From the NCBI GenBank assembly GCA_028697435.1, contig JAQVFD010000080.1, positions 1 through 8,186 of the forward strand: 8,186 bases of DNA. Reading direction: 5' to 3'. Shown here one piece after another: positions 6,122-8,186 of the stretch. Source of the stretch: Clostridiaceae bacterium (GTDB taxonomy: Bacteria; Bacillota; Clostridia; Lutisporales; Lutisporaceae). Position numbers and translations under genes: made by a program. Within the stretch, counting starts at the first letter, position 1. The number at the start of each line of letters is the position of its first letter. The notes below the pieces were generated by a model. It was not told where the DNA came from and made no database searches. It worked only from the letters and a program-made list of their open reading frames with translations.

Positions 6122-7447
6122 TTAAGAAACTCTATTATCATTTATTACATAGCGTATTGAGGCAGGAAGTTCAATTATAAAGGTAGCTCCTCTCTCCAAA
6201 TTGTTAATTGCAAATAGTTTTCCATAATGACTTTCTATTATCTTACGTGATATCGCCAATCCCAAACCTGTACCGCTTTCTTTTGTGGTAAAGAATGGCT
6301 CAAAAATTTTGTCCAGATATTCAGGTTTTATTCCGCCTCCATTATCCTTGAACTCCATTTTAACCAATTCATTGATTTGGTCATACCAAATACAAATATT
6401 CATCCTTTCGTTTTCATGTAAAGCATCTATTCCATTTTGAACAATATTCATAAAAACTTGTTTTATACTCTCTCTATCAACAAATATAGATGGCATTTCC
6501 TTTTGCATATCCACTCCCACATAAACCTTCTTTGCCTTAGCATTGCTCTCAATCAACGGAATCATTTCTTCAATTATATTACTTATGCAGGTTTTGGCGA
6601 ACACGGGTCTTTTGCGTGTGAGAGTGAGGAATCCTTGAGTTAACGCATTTATCTTATTAATTTCATTCGTTATTACTTCATAATGCTTACTACCCTCAAG
6701 GCTGTATTTCTTGCCCACTAGCTGAACAAGACCCTTGATAGAGCATATAGGATTCTTTATTTCGTGAGCCAGTTCGGCGGCTATCTGACCTGCAGATGCA
6801 AGTTTTTCTAAATGTGACAGATGCTCTTCGAGCTTTTTGCTCTGGGTGCAATCATGTACAACTGCAAGTACTCCTGTCGCATCTTTGTTTTCGTTTCGCA
6901 ATATATAAGTAAATACCGAAAAAAAACACGGATTTGAATTTATGAAAACCATTATCTCCTTTTCTCTGCATTCCTTATGTGTCTCCAGGGATTCAATCAA
7001 AAGAAGGATAAGCGATTTCCTCTCATCATTATAATTCCATTCGTTAAAAAGGCTATATACATTCTTGTTGATTATCGGATTCTTTTCAACCTCTAATATC
7101 CGGCATAAGAATTGATTGATCTTTCTGACCCGTCCTTTATTGTCTATAACAATTATGCCCTCGGAAATAGCGTTAAGTATTATGCTGCTATCAAAAATAT
7201 CATCTTTGATTTTATTAGAAGCACTGCAATAGGTTGAATCACTTTTAATCAGTCGATATACTATACTGCCCATAAACAAAATTACGAACATTTCACTAAA
7301 TATAAGTATTCTTAACATATACCTGTTTATATTGGAACTTGAGTGTATAAATGCTGTATATACTAAAATAAAAACAAGAATTAATAGAAGTGATATAAAT
7401 AAAAAGTACTTTGTTTTAAGAGAAACACTATCAAAAAATTCTTTCAT
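6122..7447 (-). CDS. Membrane-bound PAS sensor histidine kinase (orphan, sporulation-kinase-like)
   Basis: A 441-residue sensor kinase that should autophosphorylate on histidine and pass the phosphate to a response regulator. Two transmembrane helices lie at about 13-35 and 43-64 with almost no extracellular loop, so the signal is probably sensed in the membrane or the cytoplasm. A PAS domain covers about 85-205 ([17 protein letters not shown] at 95-111). The H-box [10 protein letters not shown] holds the phosphorylated H228. The ATPase domain has the N-box around N334/N338, G1 DNGGGI (368-373), F-box FEPFFTTK (382-389) and G2 GTGLGLAIS (392-400), all intact. No regulator gene is adjacent. 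This PAS-HisKA-ATPase build is shared with NtrB-like and Spo0A-feeding kinases; the Spo0A link is inference. Its GAGGG ribosome binding site is 12 nt from the ATG, rather far, and an in-frame TAA directly upstream excludes a longer start. Confidence 0.92.
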   Translation of the reverse strand: MKEFFDSVSLKTKYFLFISLLLILVFILVYTAFIHSSSNINRYMLRILIFSEMFVILFMGSIVYRLIKSDSTYCSASNKIKDDIFDSSIILNAISEGIIVIDNKGRVRKINQFLCRILEVEKNPIINKNVYSLFNEWNYNDERKSLILLLIESLETHKECREKEIMVFINSNPCFFSVFTYILRNENKDATGVLAVVHDCTQSKKLEEHLSHLEKLASAGQIAAELAHEIKNPICSIKGLVQLVGKKYSLEGSKHYEVITNEINKINALTQGFLTLTRKRPVFAKTCISNIIEEMIPLIESNAKAKKVYVGVDMQKEMPSIFVDRESIKQVFMNIVQNGIDALHENERMNICIWYDQINELVKMEFKDNGGGIKPEYLDKIFEPFFTTKESGTGLGLAISRKIIESHYGKLFAINNLERGATFIIELPASIRYVINDNRVS

Positions 7448-7920
7448 TTATCTATCAGTCCCTCTTGGATTACTTTTTGGATAGCTCAATTTAGGCTATA
7501 TATGTCGTGAAAAAGATTTATCATCACAAAAGTAGTAGAAGCATCTACTTTTGTATCAAAGTAATGTATTTTTCACGACATATGAATCAATGAATATGTG
7601 ACCTGCCATTTGAATTCTAATGTAAAATGTTTGACACGAAACATATAATCAATTGAAGTATAATACAAAACGGAAATTAAAACATGCCTTTTATATATAT
7701 AGTGGTATTATTCTGTTAATAGACCAATGCTCCAATTTTTTTGCCGATTGTATGATAAATGGGGCTTTTCATAAAAAGCTATTGACATACACCGAAAAAC
7801 ATGTTGAATCTTGTCGAATTTAATATAAATATGCTTCGTCGCCAATACGTAAAATAAAAAGCTATTGCTTTGTCGCTAACAGGTAACAGAGACAGAAACA
7901 TATGGAACTATATTCGTTTT
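7448..7920. other. Non-coding region between the kinase gene and the rRNA operon end
   Basis: About 470 nt with no credible coding region on either strand. It contains the nested inverted repeat at 7500-7583, a 14-nt direct repeat ATAAAAAGCTATTG (7771-7784 and 7854-7867), a Spo0A-box-like TGTCGAA (7812-7818) and several isolated -10-like TATAAT motifs (7644-7649, 7659-7664) without well-spaced -35 partners. The kinase promoter presumably lies here but I could not place it with confidence. Confidence 0.6.
7500..7583. repeat. Nested inverted repeat upstream of the kinase gene
   Basis: The outer arms ATATGTCGTGAAAAA (7500-7514) and TTTTTCACGACATAT (7569-7583) are a perfect 15-bp inverted repeat. 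Inside, ACAAAAGTAG (7526-7535) and CTACTTTTGT (7545-7554) form a perfect 10-bp stem. The gaps between outer and inner stems are 11 and 14 nt. The whole 84-nt unit could fold as one long hairpin in RNA from either strand. It may be a small MITE-like element or a structured leader of the kinase transcript, whose start codon is 52 nt away. Confidence 0.75.
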
Positions 7921-7956
7921 AAAAAACAAATAGACGGCAGATTACTCTGTCATCTA
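7921..7956 (-). terminator. Rho-independent terminator of the rRNA operon
   Basis: On the minus strand TAGATGACAGA and TCTGCCGTCTA form an 11-bp stem with one G-U pair and one mismatch around a GTAA loop, followed by TTTGTTTTTT (7930-7921). It begins 8 nt after the 5S rRNA end, the expected position for the end of an rrn operon. Confidence 0.85.
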
Positions 7957-7964
7957 TTGTTATT

Positions 7965-8081
7965 ACCTGGCGGCGTTCTACTCTCCCGGGACCCTGCGGT
8001 CCAAGTACCATCGACACCGGAGAGCTTAACTTCTGTGTTCGGGATGGGAACAGGTGTGCCCTCTCCGTCATTGCCACCAGA
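7965..8081 (-). rRNA. rrf: 5S ribosomal RNA
   Basis: About 117 nt on the minus strand with the conserved loop stretch CCGAACACAGAAGTTAAGC and the later GTCGATGGTACTTGG, and with 5' (TCTGGTGGC) and 3' (GCCGCCAGGT) ends that pair as helix I. Length and motifs fit bacterial 5S rRNA. It is the last gene of an rrn operon running right to left; the 23S gene would lie beyond the right edge. The exact ends are estimated from helix I and may be off by a few bases. Confidence 0.96.
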
Positions 8082-8186
8082 TTTTACGTATCGTGATGAC
8101 CTGCGCATTACTTCGTCAGATTTCGTTTTCGTGTGCTCATGTATGTCCATATACATTCCGCGCACTCAAACTCATCTTCCTTGTAC
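8082..8186 (-). other. Spacer upstream of 5S rRNA (presumed 23S-5S spacer, partial)
   Basis: At least 105 nt upstream of 5S shows neither tRNA nor a recognisable 23S 3' end. It contains a stem-loop at 8131-8165: an outer GTGTGC/GCGCAC stem with one imperfect pair and an inner perfect ATGTAT/ATACAT stem. Such hairpins in the spacer are plausible substrates for rRNA processing nucleases. That the 23S gene lies further right is inferred from the usual operon order. Confidence 0.6.

Noticed and set aside
7630..7664. TTGACA followed by two TATAAT motifs as a plus-strand promoter
   Set aside because: The spacings are 7 and 22 nt rather than 16-18, and no plus-strand gene follows.
7950..8165. Minus-strand 71-codon open frame
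   Set aside because: It is a translation of the 5S rRNA and its spacer, not a protein gene.

Overview
The window reads as chromosome of a low-GC, spore-forming, anaerobic Firmicute of the Clostridia (possibly Ruminiclostridium/Acetivibrio-like; genus not proven). The basis is AT-rich intergenic DNA, strong GGAGG-type ribosome binding sites, a classical 8-cysteine clostridial ferredoxin, a YtvI-type sporulation membrane protein, and the yaaQ-yaaR-holB-yaaT gene order shared with Bacillus.

Layout. Positions 1-165 hold no gene but contain a GC-rich hairpin that resembles an insertion-sequence end, and the terminator of the next gene. On the minus strand, read right to left, 4654-166 is a compact block: an Orn/Lys/Arg-decarboxylase family PLP enzyme, the c-di-AMP receptor DarA (YaaQ), YaaR (DUF327), the clamp-loader subunit delta' (HolB), the Fe-S protein RicT (YaaT/PSP1 family) and a small 2[4Fe-4S] ferredoxin closed by a perfect hairpin terminator. 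Spacing is 75 nt or less from the decarboxylase to RicT, and holB and ricT overlap by 8 nt. This is the Bacillus order yaaO-tmk-yaaQ-yaaR-holB-yaaT without tmk.

An AT-rich divergent intergenic region (4655-4957) separates that block from a plus-strand AI-2E/YtvI family membrane protein (4958-6022). A large near-perfect palindrome (6039-6105) lies between it and a convergent minus-strand gene for a membrane-anchored PAS histidine kinase (6122-7447) with no response regulator beside it. About 500 bp of non-coding DNA follows, with a nested inverted repeat (7500-7583), short repeats and one Spo0A-box-like heptamer. The right edge is the distal end of a minus-strand rRNA operon: rrn terminator, 5S rRNA, and part of the spacer upstream of 5S with a stem-loop.

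Functionally, the minus-strand block mixes DNA replication (HolB), second-messenger sensing (DarA), mRNA maturation and development (RicT) and electron transfer (ferredoxin). The right half has genes of sporulation flavour (YtvI-like protein, orphan kinase). I found no CRISPR array, tRNA, phage gene or intact transposase. The least explained signals are the three palindromic elements, which look like small non-autonomous repeats or structured terminators/leaders rather than a new protein system.
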